From NCBI RefSeq assembly GCF_018595685.2, contig NZ_CP092334.1:2694001-2758000 (forward strand): 64,000 nucleotides of DNA, in the 5' to 3' direction. Under the pieces are notes generated by a model that was not told the DNA's origin, searched no databases, and saw only the letters and a program-made list of their open reading frames with translations. Below are positions 1 to 8,932 of this stretch, piece by piece. The stretch comes from Flavihumibacter rivuli (GTDB lineage: Bacteria > Bacteroidota > Bacteroidia > Chitinophagales > Chitinophagaceae). A program made the translations under genes and the position numbers. The stretch's first letter is position 1. Every line of letters begins with the position of its first letter.

Positions 1-1227
1 ACCCACCGGTGACCTATATGCCCTGATGTATTCTGCATTTACCCTGAATGACTTGTTCTTGAAAGGGAACCAGTTCAATCCCAAATTGAATTCTGTTGGA
101 TCACCATACTCACCAAAAATGAAAGCGCCTGTCAGGTAGGCCTGCAGGGTTTTGTCCAACAGCATGGAGGAACCCTGCAGACTCAACCCGTGGTCAAACA
201 ACTGGTCAACCGGAATGGGCCCTGTGGTTTCCAATTTGGAAACCCACCTCAGGAAATAATCAGCATCAAAAGAAAATCCTTTCCATTTCAGGCCTCCTGT
301 AATATTGACCATTTCATATTTTGCCGACAGGACACTGGCATCGGTATCGAATGCATTGATGGCAAACAAGCCCGTGCCATCAGATAACCTGATCTGTGAG
401 TTCTCCGGGGCCTCAGAATCAGGCTGCGATTGCCTTGTTTCATTACTCCTCGAATAAGAGGCGCCCAAAAGTGTTGCCAGGCTATTATGGCGTTCAAAAT
501 CCCCATAGGGCCCCATCCTGCCATAATTATTGGTGGTATGCCATAAGCCTGAACTCCAGGTATCAAAGCCTCCATCCAACTGTCCGGCATCAATACCCAA
601 CTGGCTGAGGTTATTGCCCAACATGGTGCGGTAATACATATTCTTGAAGATCTCACCCTGGACCCAGATACCAGTAGTAAATGAACCGCGGAAAAATTCT
701 TCCGTCATGTTCCTGGCATCCATCCGAAGCCAACCCGGGAATTGTCCATACATGGAACGGTTGGTGGGCAAACCACCAATGCCGACACCAACATCAAGAT
801 GCTTGTTGAACTGGTATTGGAAATTACCACCCAGCACCACCTGCGCACCCTGTCCCTGGCTGGTATTGGATGTCCAGACATACAGCAGGTACCTGAATTT
901 CGGGTCAAACAGCCAGCCCTTGAAATAGAGCATGACCTTCTGAAACTGCAGGTCATTCCTTTTGTCAATATTCTTGGTGCGCCCAAATGCATCCGTATAG
1001 TTATCATCCAGTCCCGTTTGGTTCAGGTACCTGGTTGATGCATATGCCGAAAAGGTCAGCACGCCATCCGGCTTATTGATCAGGCGAAAACCAGACCCCG
1101 GAACATGGGACCTTACGATCTTGAGGGTATCCTCCTCCTCATAAGGATCAGTTGGGATTTGGCCGTAACACAACTGGGCAATGGGGAAAGTAAGGACCAG
1201 GAAAAGGCAATACAATAATTGTCTCAT
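1..1227 (-). CDS. Porin-like outer-membrane beta-barrel protein, C-terminus beyond window
   Basis: The minus-strand frame from the ATG at 1227 stays open for 409 codons to the window edge, so the C-terminus is missing. It opens with a signal peptide (MRQLLYCLFLVLTF, ending near CYGQ). The rest is rich in alternating aromatic/polar strands typical of outer-membrane barrels, with phrases such as YLLYVWTSNT and KGWLFDPKF that resemble Bacteroidota phosphate-selective porin (OprO/OprP-like) proteins. I infer an outer-membrane channel; the substrate cannot be told. It ends a minus-strand unit behind pdxH with about 80 bp between them. The family call is from residue pattern only and could be another barrel family. 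Confidence 0.7.
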   Translation of the reverse strand, partial: MRQLLYCLFLVLTFPIAQLCYGQIPTDPYEEEDTLKIVRSHVPGSGFRLINKPDGVLTFSAYASTRYLNQTGLDDNYTDAFGRTKNIDKRNDLQFQKVMLYFKGWLFDPKFRYLLYVWTSNTSQGQGAQVVLGGNFQYQFNKHLDVGVGIGGLPTNRSMYGQFPGWLRMDARNMTEEFFRGSFTTGIWVQGEIFKNMYYRTMLGNNLSQLGIDAGQLDGGFDTWSSGLWHTTNNYGRMGPYGDFERHNSLATLLGASYSRSNETRQSQPDSEAPENSQIRLSDGTGLFAINAFDTDASVLSAKYEMVNITGGLKWKGFSFDADYFLRWVSKLETTGPIPVDQLFDHGLSLQGSSMLLDKTLQAYLTGAFIFGEYGDPTEFNLGLNWFPFKNKSFRVNAEYIRAYRSPVG

Positions 1228-1306
1228 AACAGTATTTTTTGGGTTGACATACTGCAGAGCAATTAACCAGGTCCAAAGGGCAGGATTATTATTAAATGGT
1301 CAAGTA

Positions 1307-1945
1307 CTATGGGGCCAATCTTTCGATCCTCCAGCTACCGGTTTCTTCGAGCGTGTAATGGATCCTGTCGTGCAGCCTGCTGGGCCTGCCCTGCCAGAAC
1401 TCAACGGTGATGGGCTTTACCCGATAACCACCCCAATGCGCAGGACGAGGTACCTGCTTGCCGGCAAAAGCATGGGCCAGTTCTTTTTCCGTCTGCTCTA
1501 ACTGTTCCCTGCTCGCCAGCACCTGGCTCTGTGGGGAAGCCAAAGCGCCGATCTGGCTGGTAACAGGTCGACTGGCAAAATAAGTATCACTCTCTTCTTC
1601 ACTTACCTTTTCGATAAGGCCTGTGATGCGTACCTGGCGCTCCAATTCTTTCCAGAAGAAGACCAGGCAGGCACGCGGATTTTCTTCCAACTGACGGCCC
1701 TTAAAACTATGATAGTTGGTGAAGAATACAAAACCACTCTCATCATATCCTTTTAACAAAACAATCCGTGCAGAAGGCAATCCATCCGCAGAAGCCGTAG
1801 CGAGGGTCATGGCATTCACCTCATCGATCTCACTTTTCATTGCTTCCAGCCACCAGGTATTGAACTGGGAAATCGGGTCAGCAGCAACATCAGATTCGGT
1901 CAGGGTATGGCGCATGTAGTCCTTGCGTATAGCGGCGATGCTCAT
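1307..1945 (-). CDS. pdxH: Pyridoxamine 5'-phosphate oxidase
   Basis: FMN-dependent oxidase that makes pyridoxal 5'-phosphate from PNP or PMP in the cytoplasm, the last step of B6 synthesis and salvage. The 212-residue product matches the family end to end: RIVLLKGYDESGFVFFTNY in the FMN site, ERQVRITG, SRPVTSQIGA, and the C-terminal PxxWGGYRV...EFWQGRPSRLHDRI...W.IERLAP block. The frame also allows an ATG at 1957. I choose 1945 (MSIAAIRKDYM) because a -7-like element TAATTTTG lies at 1966-1973, too close to 1957 for a normal leader. Length is normal for the family and no key residue appears missing. Confidence 0.95.
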   Translation of the reverse strand: MSIAAIRKDYMRHTLTESDVAADPISQFNTWWLEAMKSEIDEVNAMTLATASADGLPSARIVLLKGYDESGFVFFTNYHSFKGRQLEENPRACLVFFWKELERQVRITGLIEKVSEEESDTYFASRPVTSQIGALASPQSQVLASREQLEQTEKELAHAFAGKQVPRPAHWGGYRVKPITVEFWQGRPSRLHDRIHYTLEETGSWRIERLAP

Positions 1946-1965
1946 GGTAAGAATCAATTTAGACC

Positions 1966-1992
1966 CAAAATTAAAGGCAGGCGCCCAAGCAA
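1966..1992 (-). promoter_or_regulatory. Putative pdxH promoter
   Basis: Minus-strand TAATTTTG (1966-1973) fits the Bacteroidota -7 consensus TAnnTTTG, with a TTG 16 bp upstream (1990-1992). Spacing is shorter than the usual 19-21 bp, so this is tentative. Confidence 0.4.
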
Positions 1993-2132
1993 AACATGAT
2001 TTTTGTTAACTAATTACTGGAGATTGAATCGCAAGGATACTACCGGGACTGGTAAATTATAACAGATGGAATGATCAGACCTTCGTATGTACTTCGTGCC
2101 TTCCTGTCTTCGTGGCCAAAAAAAACCTTGCA

Positions 2133-3176
2133 TTAATACCCCCTTGGCTCAATATCCTCATCCCTTTTAGCAGGGTTATTGAACTCGGTTGCCCTTGCCA
2201 GTAGTTGCTCGATCTCGGTGATGCGGCGCATCTGGCTGGAGAGTTTATTATGGTGTTCGGCAACCTGTTGCAGGTCGTGGTTCAGTTCTTCCAGGTAAGC
2301 CACTTTCTTCTGTAATTGCATGCGCTGGAAATTTGCTTCGCGCAGCTTGTCTTCCACATCGGCAAGGGTGCGGGTAGAACGCTGGTTCTCTTCCAGCAGG
2401 GAGAGGTATTTGATCTTCAGTTCATCGAACTCCTTGGTCACCTTGAAATAGGAATCCTGCAAGCCGGCATAGTTGGCACCTTCGCGCTGGCTATTGGCCA
2501 CATGGGCTTCCAGCTTCTGCATTTTATCCAGCATACCGTTATAGTCGGCGTATACTTTCTCCAGCCTGCTTTGCATTTCTTCCCCAAGCCTGTTCTGCTG
2601 GCGGAGGGTCTTGATCTCATTCTCCTTCTCTACCAATGTTGAACGCAGTTCGGATAGCTGCTTGTTCAAAAGATCATTAGCCTGCACCAGTTCCTGGTGC
2701 TTCACTTCCATCTGCTTCAGTTGCTCGATCTGGCTGAGGAGGAACTGCACTTTTTGGTTGTGCTGTAAAAGGTTTTCCTGAGCATCCTGGAGTTGTTGCA
2801 AATAATCGGCAGCTTTCTGTGAAGGGGAAACCAGTTCTGCCTGGCTCTCCAGCAACTCTTCCCGTTCTGCACGAACAGAATCCAGTTCAAGGTTAAGGAA
2901 CTGTTCATTCTCCCTCGACAGTTTCAATTCATGCTCCAGTTTCTTGAGTTGCTTCTCCAGTTCTTCCGTATCGTTGAAATATTTGAGCTTCCATTCATCC
3001 GCCTCGTGGATCAATGCAGGATCATAAGGCTGCTGCATTTGCAGTTCTGTATTGCGGCGGGAAGTGAGGAATAAGTGGATGGCGAAACCTAACGCTATTG
3101 CGCCCAGCAAGGAGACAATTATCTCTGCGATCCCCACGGTAATCTGCATGGCCAATAAGAAGGTTAACATCGTCAT
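2133..3176 (-). CDS. Membrane-anchored coiled-coil protein of unknown function
   Basis: No enzyme family recognised. Residues 8-35 form one hydrophobic helix (ITVGIAEIIVSLLGAIALGF). From about residue 60 to 330 the protein is almost wholly charged heptad-type coiled coil rich in E, K, Q and L, with a short acidic tail (KRDEDIEPRGY). It is therefore probably a single-pass inner-membrane protein with a long cytoplasmic or periplasmic rod, perhaps a scaffold. A second ATG lies at codon 3, and start choice between them is open. A bidirectional hairpin terminator lies about 70 bp upstream, so it is probably transcribed alone. Confidence 0.75.
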   Translation of the reverse strand: MTMLTFLLAMQITVGIAEIIVSLLGAIALGFAIHLFLTSRRNTELQMQQPYDPALIHEADEWKLKYFNDTEELEKQLKKLEHELKLSRENEQFLNLELDSVRAEREELLESQAELVSPSQKAADYLQQLQDAQENLLQHNQKVQFLLSQIEQLKQMEVKHQELVQANDLLNKQLSELRSTLVEKENEIKTLRQQNRLGEEMQSRLEKVYADYNGMLDKMQKLEAHVANSQREGANYAGLQDSYFKVTKEFDELKIKYLSLLEENQRSTRTLADVEDKLREANFQRMQLQKKVAYLEELNHDLQQVAEHHNKLSSQMRRITEIEQLLARATEFNNPAKRDEDIEPRGY

Positions 3177-3243
3177 AATGGTCGGATTTTTTGTATCCTG
3201 CTATTGGCTTCCAGGGGATCTTTGGGTTACGGGTTGGTGAATA

Positions 3244-3271
3244 AAAAACCACCCATGTCAGGTGGTTTTTC
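3244..3271 (-). terminator. Hairpin terminator upstream of coiled-coil gene
   Basis: Stem AACCACC/GGTGGTT with a 7 nt loop, A-run before and T-run after, so it can act on both strands. On the minus strand it would block read-through from the repeat block into the coiled-coil gene. Confidence 0.6.
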
Positions 3272-3363
3272 TATCTGCAATGTAAACAGTATTATTAATA
3301 TATGCAAGCCTGGCGCGGGTTTCACGTACATTTACTAGTAAGGGATAGTATTTTTCCTACTAG

Positions 3364-3628
3364 GGAAGAAGATGTGGACATGTGGACATGTGAAAATGTG
3401 GATATGTGACTTTAGGCCAACCAGAGGAGAGGAGATACGCTAACCAGGGGGAGATGTGGAAATGTGGACATGTGGACATGTGATCCTTACGCCAACCAGT
3501 AGAAAGGGGCATACGCCAACCAGAGGAGATGGATACACGCCAACCAGGGGGAGATGTGGACACCCCCTCCGCTGCGCTACGAGGGCATATGTGGAGATGT
3601 GGAAATGTGATTTTTACGCCAACCAGTG
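3364..3628 (+). repeat. Octamer arrays and 127 bp composite repeat, left outer arm
   Basis: Non-coding block. Three tracts of tandem 8-mers with consensus ATGTGGAN (sometimes ATGTGAAN) each close with ATGTGANN, two of them followed by (T)TTACGCCAACCAG. They start near 3366, 3453 and 3594. Between them sit ACGCCAACCAG units and one copy of CCCTCCGCTGCGCTACGAGGG. The same order occurs in reverse orientation at 9132-9500. ORFs predicted here only translate the repeat. No plus-strand gene precedes this copy, unlike all the others. Confidence 0.85.
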
Positions 3629-3823
3629 TTTGATGCGAAGAACTGCCTTTGATAAAGCTTTGATAAATTAGGAATCTCCTTCACTATTGCTTCTGAAGTT
3701 GAGGACTTGCCTTGGCTGCGGCTTTGGCAGTCGAGTTTTGGAGTGGTGAATGGTCCCTATGAATAGTAGAAAGGCGAAATGGATTCCCATGCATCCAGCC
3801 CAGTCAGGGGCTGCTAAGTTGTA
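3629..3823. repeat. ~195 bp inverted repeat, left arm
   Basis: This stretch recurs as the reverse complement at 8933-9128 with only a handful of differences that I can see (for example GGCGAAAT against GGCAAAAT and CCAGTCAGG against CCCGTCAGG). It holds no plausible gene. It joins the octamer array on its outer side and, once the IS is removed, the pyrH terminator on its inner side. Confidence 0.9.
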
Positions 3824-3893
3824 CCAAAAAATGGCAGTAATGGCAAAATAAAAGAGGCTGTAAAATGAACTGTGTCAAAGGTTAAAATTATTA

Positions 3894-5135
3894 ATGACCT
3901 TTAACACAGTTTTTATGCTAGACAAACAACACCCTGATTATGACAGCCTTCAGAAGAAGGCCTTAGAGCAATTGCGCTCTGGCAAGTCGCTTTTCGGTAA
4001 AGACGGAGCCTTTGCCCCCATGCTAAAACAGTTCATTGAGGCAGCCCTTGAAGCTGAGCTAGAGGAGCATCTTGACGATGAGCAACGTGATAATGGCAAT
4101 CGCAAGAATGGGAAGAACAGTAAACGGCTTAAGACAGCAGAAGGGACACTGGATATAGAAACTCCTCGCGATCGGGATGCATCCTTTGAACCACAATTAG
4201 TCAAAAAGCGGGAGACCATTTTAGCGGAGAGCCTGGAACATAAGATACTGGGGCTTTATGGCCATGGAATGAGTTTTCGGGATATTGCATCACATATCAA
4301 GGACATGTATGATACTGACATATCTGCGGCTACATTGTCTGCAATCACCGATAAGATTATCCCACTGGTAAAAGAATGGCAGAACCGGGTCTTGGAGCCG
4401 ACCTACTGCATTGTTTTTTTGGATGCCATGTATTACAAGGTCAAGGAGGAAGGCAAAATCGTCACTCGCTGTGTTTATAATATCCTGGGAATAGCTCCAG
4501 ATGGCCGAAAAGACTTACTCGGGATGTACATAGCCGAGAGCGAAGGGGCCAACTTTTGGCTAGGAGTGCTCAGCAATCTGCAACAGCGCGGGGTTGCCGA
4601 CATCCTGATTGCCTGTATTGATAACCTTAAGGGGTTTGCCGAAGCCATAGCCAGCATATACCCCAAGACTGAAGTGCAAACCTGCGTGGTGCATCAGATC
4701 CGTAACTCGCTAAAGTATATTGCCAATAAAGACCAAAGGCCCTTTTTGGCTGATCTTAAGCCAGTGTACCAGGCGGTAAGCCTGGATGAAGCTGAACGGC
4801 AATTACAGGAATTAGAAGCTAAATGGGGTAAAAAGTATCCGATTGTCATTGACTCCTGGCACCGCAACTGGAGTAAGTTAACGACATACTTTAAGTATTC
4901 CCCGGCCATCCGAAAACTAGTATATACCACCAATGCCATAGAGGGCTTCCACCGGCAAATCCGAAAGGTAACCAAAACAAAAGGGGCATTTACCTCTGAT
5001 ATGGCACTATTGAAATTGATCTATCTGGCAACCATGAACATCCAGAAGAAATGGTCAAAACCCCTGCCAAACTGGGCACTTACCGTATCCCAACTGTCCA
5101 TCATTTTTGGTGACCGGTTGAAATTGATGATATAA
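3894..5135 (+). CDS. IS256-family (Mutator-type) transposase
   Basis: A 413-residue DDE transposase, full length for the family. The N-terminal part has the FIEAALEAELEEHLDDE helix and the GNRKNGKNSKRLKT segment common to IS256 members. The catalytic core shows YCIVFLDAMYYKVKEEG (first Asp), IACIDNLKGFAEAI (second Asp) and the TTNAIEGFHRQIRKVTKTKG block (Glu), with CVVHQIRNSLKY between. The frame is open, so the element may still move. An alternative start is the ATG at 3915 (MLDKQHPDYD). It is the only cargo of the element. Confidence 0.95.
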   Translation: MTFNTVFMLDKQHPDYDSLQKKALEQLRSGKSLFGKDGAFAPMLKQFIEAALEAELEEHLDDEQRDNGNRKNGKNSKRLKTAEGTLDIETPRDRDASFEPQLVKKRETILAESLEHKILGLYGHGMSFRDIASHIKDMYDTDISAATLSAITDKIIPLVKEWQNRVLEPTYCIVFLDAMYYKVKEEGKIVTRCVYNILGIAPDGRKDLLGMYIAESEGANFWLGVLSNLQQRGVADILIACIDNLKGFAEAIASIYPKTEVQTCVVHQIRNSLKYIANKDQRPFLADLKPVYQAVSLDEAERQLQELEAKWGKKYPIVIDSWHRNWSKLTTYFKYSPAIRKLVYTTNAIEGFHRQIRKVTKTKGAFTSDMALLKLIYLATMNIQKKWSKPLPNWALTVSQLSIIFGDRLKLMI

Positions 5136-5139
5136 AATC

Positions 5140-5216
5140 CTCTATACTGATCAATAATTATTGCAACTTTAGATCATTGATCAACAGTGCCAGAATAATT
5201 ATTGATCAGCATAGAG
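5140..5216. repeat. Long hairpin inside the IS behind the transposase gene
   Basis: Arms at 5140-5162 and 5194-5216 (CTCTATACTGATCAATAATT... and its complement) pair over 23 bp with one mismatch around a 31 nt loop. It lies between the transposase stop and the right terminal repeat. It may be a terminator that insulates the transposase or a relic of a nested small element. Confidence 0.75.
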
Positions 5217-5271
5217 TTTTGATCCAGATCCTTGAAATAAAAATTTGACACAGTTTAATTTTACACTCCCA

Positions 5272-5297
5272 AATAAAAAGAGACCCGTCAGGGTCTC
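5272..5297 (-). terminator. pyrH transcription terminator
   Basis: On the minus strand GAGACCC-TGAC-GGGTCTC is followed by TTTTTATTT. The IS target duplication starts in this T-tract. The same hairpin stands behind the ABC permease at 8884-8906. Confidence 0.8.
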
Positions 5298-5299
5298 CT

Positions 5300-5403
5300 A
5301 TATGCGCGCCAGCCTTATAATGGTTGGCGTAAGAATCACATGTCCACATTTTCACATGTCCACATTTCCACATGTTCCACAGGTGCTTCGCGCCTGCGGA
5401 CTC
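5300..5403 (-). repeat. Octamer array cassette behind pyrH
   Basis: Read on the minus strand from the pyrH stop: a GC-rich hairpin (TCCGCAGGCGCGAAGCACCTGTGGA), four 8-mers ATGTGGAA, ATGTGGAC, ATGTGAAA, ATGTGGAC, the closing ATGTGATT, then CTTACGCCAACCATTATAAG with GGCTGGCG forming a second hairpin, then the terminator. It is the mirror image of 8777-8880. Confidence 0.88.
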
Positions 5404-6126
5404 CTATCCTCTCACCAACGTTCCCACATTCTCGCCCATCACCACCTTCATCAGGTTGCCGGGTTTGTTCATGTCGAACACGATAATGGGGAGGTTATTT
5501 TCCATACAGAGGGTGAAGGCGGTCATATCCATCACCTTGAGGTTTTTATTGATACAATCGCGGAAAGAGATGGTCTCATATTTTGTAGCAGCAGGATCCT
5601 TTTCAGGATCAGCGGTGTAAATACCATCTACCCTGGTTCCTTTCAGGATCACGTCGGCCTTGATCTCGATGGCACGCAGGGACCCCGCAGTATCTGTCGT
5701 GAAATAGGGGTTACCCGTTCCTGCCCCGAAGATCACCACACGGTGCTTCTCGAGGTGACGCATCGCACGGCGGCGTATATAGGGTTCAGCGATCTGTTCC
5801 ATCTTAATAGCGCTTTGAAGGCGGGTAAAAACACCTTCCTTTTCCAGTCCGGCCTGCAGGGCCATCCCGTTGATAACAGTGGCCAGCATGCCCATATAAT
5901 CACCATGGGCCCTTTCGATACCGGTTTCAGCCTCGTTCATACCGCGGTAAATATTTCCGCCGCCGATCACCAGGGCTACTTCCACACCGGCTTCCGCCAC
6001 TGCCTTGATCTCCTTCGCATATTGCGCAATGGTGGCCGGGCTCAGCGGCTCATATCCATCATCACTCTTCCCCATTAATGCTTCACCGGAAAGTTTTAAA
6101 AGAATTCGCTTGTACTTTGGCTCCAT
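5404..6126 (-). CDS. pyrH: UMP kinase
   Basis: Phosphorylates UMP to UDP with ATP, an essential cytoplasmic step of pyrimidine nucleotide synthesis. The 240 residues match the amino-acid-kinase-fold family throughout: [12 protein letters not shown] at 6-17, [10 protein letters not shown] at 53-62, [42 protein letters not shown] and [17 protein letters not shown]. In most bacteria pyrH follows rpsB-tsf. Here it keeps their strand but is cut off from tsf by the divergent ABC pair and a repeat cassette. Its 3' end runs straight into an octamer cassette and a terminator carrying an IS. Confidence 0.97.
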   Translation of the reverse strand: MEPKYKRILLKLSGEALMGKSDDGYEPLSPATIAQYAKEIKAVAEAGVEVALVIGGGNIYRGMNEAETGIERAHGDYMGMLATVINGMALQAGLEKEGVFTRLQSAIKMEQIAEPYIRRRAMRHLEKHRVVIFGAGTGNPYFTTDTAGSLRAIEIKADVILKGTRVDGIYTADPEKDPAATKYETISFRDCINKNLKVMDMTAFTLCMENNLPIIVFDMNKPGNLMKVVMGENVGTLVRG

Positions 6127-6288
6127 GATTTCTGTTTTATTGCCCTTTTAGTGATCGTGCTGCAAAGAAAAGATTTTTTGCTGAACCCCTTGAAGTATCT
6201 TGTGCATCCTAACCGGCAAATGTCGCCGGGGTCTTTATAACCTACTACCTTATCCCATAGTTTGACACTAAAACAGTGAAACTAATCA

Positions 6289-7092
6289 ATGGAAGCAATC
6301 ATCAGGATCCAGGACCTTTTTAAAAACTATGGTACGCAACAGGTGCTGAAGGGCATCAACCTCGAGGTATTTCCCGGCCAGGTGATCGGTTATATCGGTC
6401 CAAATGGTGCTGGCAAGAGTACTACTGTGAAGATCCTTTGCGGACTCTTACAGGACTATGAAGGAAAGGTCACCGTAAAGGGTATCGATATGCAAAAAGA
6501 CCCGGTGGCCATCAAGAAGGTCATTGGCTATGTGCCCGAGTCCGCAGAATTGTATGATGTCCTCACGCCCATGGAATTCCTCCGCTTCATGGCTGGACTT
6601 TACCAGCTGCCTGAAGCACTGGCGAAGGAAAGGATCACCCGCATGCTCACTGCCTTCGGCCTGGGTGACCACCTGCACCAAAGGATGGATACTTTCAGCA
6701 AGGGGATGAAACAGAAAGTATTGCTGACCTCGGGTATCCTGCATAACCCTGATATCATTTTTCTCGATGAACCCCTGAGCGGATTGGATGCCAATAGTGT
6801 GATCATCGTCAAGGAACTGATCTCCAAACTGGCTTCGGAAGGCAAGACCATCTTTTACTGCAGCCATATGATGGATGTGGTGGAGAAGGTGAGCGACAGG
6901 ATCGTACTCATCAACCAGGGACAGATCATTGCAGACGGCAGTTTCGATGCCCTGCAAGAGCAGATGGGACGCCAGAGCCTGGAGAATATGTTCGCGAAAC
7001 TCACGGCCAGCGATAGCCTCCACCAGGCCGCCAATGAACTGGTACAGGCATTCGGATCACAACCCCTTCAAACAGGTAGTACCCATGAATAG
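6289..7092 (+). CDS. ABC transporter ATP-binding protein
   Basis: Cytoplasmic ATPase subunit of an ABC-2 type exporter, 267 residues. Walker A GPNGAGKS lies at 37-44, the signature is FSKGM (136-140, a variant of LSGGQ), Walker B IIFLDE at 156-161, D-loop SGLD and the H-loop His at 193 (YCSHMMD). It overlaps the downstream permease gene by 8 bp, so the two are cotranscribed and translationally coupled. It is divergent from pyrH. Substrate unknown; the similarity is to CcmA/NatA-like drug, sodium or lipid exporters. Confidence 0.92.
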   Translation: MEAIIRIQDLFKNYGTQQVLKGINLEVFPGQVIGYIGPNGAGKSTTVKILCGLLQDYEGKVTVKGIDMQKDPVAIKKVIGYVPESAELYDVLTPMEFLRFMAGLYQLPEALAKERITRMLTAFGLGDHLHQRMDTFSKGMKQKVLLTSGILHNPDIIFLDEPLSGLDANSVIIVKELISKLASEGKTIFYCSHMMDVVEKVSDRIVLINQGQIIADGSFDALQEQMGRQSLENMFAKLTASDSLHQAANELVQAFGSQPLQTGSTHE

Positions 7093-8776
7093 CATCGCCC
7101 GGTTCTTTCTTGCCATCGTGCTCCTGCCTGCCGGCCTCTACAGAAAGCTTGGCATCAACACCGAACAGCTAAGAACCATCCTGCAATACAAGCTCATCAT
7201 GGACGACAGGCGTCCCAACAGCTTACAACAAACACAAGGCAGGAAGAAGAATAGCAGTATCAAATATGCCAGCATTGGCACCATGTTGATCTCCCTGGTA
7301 ATGGGAGTGCTTTACCTTTCCGTTTTTGTCCTGGGTGCAGACGAGGTTACCAAAATGAATGCCTTCTTTACCGCATTCATCTTCCTGCTGGCATCCATGC
7401 TGATCAGTGATTTTACTGCAGTCCTGATCGATGTACGGGACAATTTCATCATCCTCCCCAAGCCAGTAAATGACCGAACCGTGGTGATGGCGAAATTGCT
7501 GCATATCCTGGTGCACCTGGGGAAAGTGGTGATCCCAATGTGCATTCCCATCAGCATTCTATTGTACACAGATTGGGGCCTTAGGCCAATGCTGGCCTTC
7601 CTGGCACTCGCCATCCTGGCTGTGGTATTCACCATCTTCCTCATCAACGCAGCCTACCTGCTGGTGCTTAAACTCACCACTCCTGAGAGATTCCGATCCA
7701 TCATTGCCTGGTTCCAGGTATTCATGGCCATCGTCTTGTACGCAGGATACCAGGCCTTCCCGAGGATCGCCCAATTTGAAGAAATCCAGACCTTTACCAT
7801 CACCGACTATTGGTTCGCCTGGTTATTACCTCCCTATTGGTTTGCATCGGGCTGGACATACCTCAGTGGTTTCGCAGAACCAGCCAACAGCATTTATGGA
7901 TTGATCGCAAGCATTGTGATCCCCTTGGTCACAACCTGGTTGGTGATACGCTATTTTGCACCTTCCTTTAACAAGAAACTGACGCTGATCAGTCCGGGCA
8001 GCAGTGAAGGTTACAAAGGAACCAGGAACGAGGCTGATCAACCTAAAAGCTACGCTGAGCGGCTGGCCAGGCTTTTTACCAAGTCACCAGAAGAGAAAAT
8101 GGCATTCCTCTTCGCCTGGAAATGGAGCAGCAGGTCAAGGGAATTTGCACTCAAGGTTTATCCCACTATTGGTTATGTAATTGTCTGGCTGATCTTATCC
8201 CTTTCCAGGTTCATCGATTTCAACCCGGGATCGATCGACGACAGGGACACCAGGATCGGTATGCTCACCACCATCTATTTCAGCGCATTCATCCTGATCA
8301 ATGCTGTTAGCCAGGTCAGCTACAGTGAGAAGCACCAGGCATCCTGGATCTTCAGGGTCGTACCTTGTCACCAACCGGGAGGTCTGATACTGGGTACCTT
8401 TAAAAGCATGGCCTGCAAGTTCTACCTGCCCATCGCAGGTACCCTGATCCTCATATCGTTAATTTGGCTGGGACCAAGCATCCTGCCCAATATGCTGCTG
8501 GGCTTATCGAACCAGCTCGTGATCTGTGCGTTGGTGACCTTGTTATCGAAAAGGGCAATACCCGCTTCCCTTCCTTCAACCATGAACGATAAATCAGGGA
8601 ACTTCCTGCGTGCCATGGCATTGCTGGCTTTGTCAGGATTGATCGCCATCATGCATTTTTTCATATTCCCCTATTTAGGCGCGGTAATAGTAATGACCGC
8701 TTTATCCGTCGCCGGACTTTGGCTTTTGCTGGACCAGCTGGGCAAAACAGGATGGGAGGAGTTGGTGGAAGCGTAG
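7085..8776 (+). CDS. ABC-2 type exporter permease
   Basis: Integral membrane partner of the preceding ATPase, 563 residues from the ATG at 7085, which overlaps the upstream stop (ATGAATAG). A longer open frame back to 6929 would sit wholly inside the ATPase gene and is not credible. About ten to twelve hydrophobic segments are visible, for example ISLVMGVLYLSVFVLG, FFTAFIFLLASMLISD, IVIPLVTTWLVI and LSGLIAIMHFFIFPYLGAV. The segment SPEEKMAFLFAWKWSSRSREF lies in the central cytoplasmic region. The large two-half architecture is common in Bacteroidota exporters of unknown substrate. The stop is followed at once by an octamer cassette and a terminator. Confidence 0.85.
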   Translation: MNSIARFFLAIVLLPAGLYRKLGINTEQLRTILQYKLIMDDRRPNSLQQTQGRKKNSSIKYASIGTMLISLVMGVLYLSVFVLGADEVTKMNAFFTAFIFLLASMLISDFTAVLIDVRDNFIILPKPVNDRTVVMAKLLHILVHLGKVVIPMCIPISILLYTDWGLRPMLAFLALAILAVVFTIFLINAAYLLVLKLTTPERFRSIIAWFQVFMAIVLYAGYQAFPRIAQFEEIQTFTITDYWFAWLLPPYWFASGWTYLSGFAEPANSIYGLIASIVIPLVTTWLVIRYFAPSFNKKLTLISPGSSEGYKGTRNEADQPKSYAERLARLFTKSPEEKMAFLFAWKWSSRSREFALKVYPTIGYVIVWLILSLSRFIDFNPGSIDDRDTRIGMLTTIYFSAFILINAVSQVSYSEKHQASWIFRVVPCHQPGGLILGTFKSMACKFYLPIAGTLILISLIWLGPSILPNMLLGLSNQLVICALVTLLSKRAIPASLPSTMNDKSGNFLRAMALLALSGLIAIMHFFIFPYLGAVIVMTALSVAGLWLLLDQLGKTGWEELVEA

Positions 8777-8880
8777 GAGTTCCGCAGGTGCTTCGCACCT
8801 GCGGAACATGTGGAAATGTGGAAATGTGAAAATGTGGATATGTGACTATACACCAACCATAATTAGGCTGGCGCACATTT
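8777..8880 (+). repeat. Octamer array cassette behind ABC permease
   Basis: A perfect hairpin with arms GTTCCGCAGGTGC and GCACCTGCGGAAC (8779-8807) is followed by ATGTGGAA, ATGTGGAA, ATGTGAAA, ATGTGGAT and ATGTGACT, then ACACCAACC...GGCTGGCG as a second hairpin. The reverse complement is highly similar to 5300-5403. Confidence 0.9.
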
Positions 8881-8883
8881 TTG

Positions 8884-8906
8884 GAGACCCTGACGGGTCT
8901 CTTTTT
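8884..8906 (+). terminator. ABC operon terminator
   Basis: GAGACCC-TGAC-GGGTCTC followed by TTTTTCTTTT. The same hairpin as the pyrH terminator, in mirror position. Confidence 0.85.
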
Positions 8907-8932
8907 CTTTTGTCATTATAAACACTTTTTGC

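Larger units (their letters stand above)
3854..5270 (+). mobile_element. IS256-family insertion sequence, complete
   Basis: A 1417 bp element. The left end (3854-3879) begins GAGGCTGTAAAATGAACTG and the right end (5244-5270), read inward, begins GGGAGTGTAAAATTAAACTG. Both share CTGTGTCAAA, giving 26/27 bp imperfect terminal inverted repeats with one indel. An 8 bp direct repeat AAATAAAA flanks it (3846-3853 and 5271-5278), the duplication size usual for IS256. It carries one intact transposase. The insertion point is inside the A/T tract of the pyrH terminator, so the element interrupts the left cassette. Confidence 0.93.

Noticed and set aside
6929..7084. 5' extension of the ABC permease frame
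   Set aside because: It lies entirely inside the ATPase gene; the ATG at 7085 gives the usual coupled overlap.
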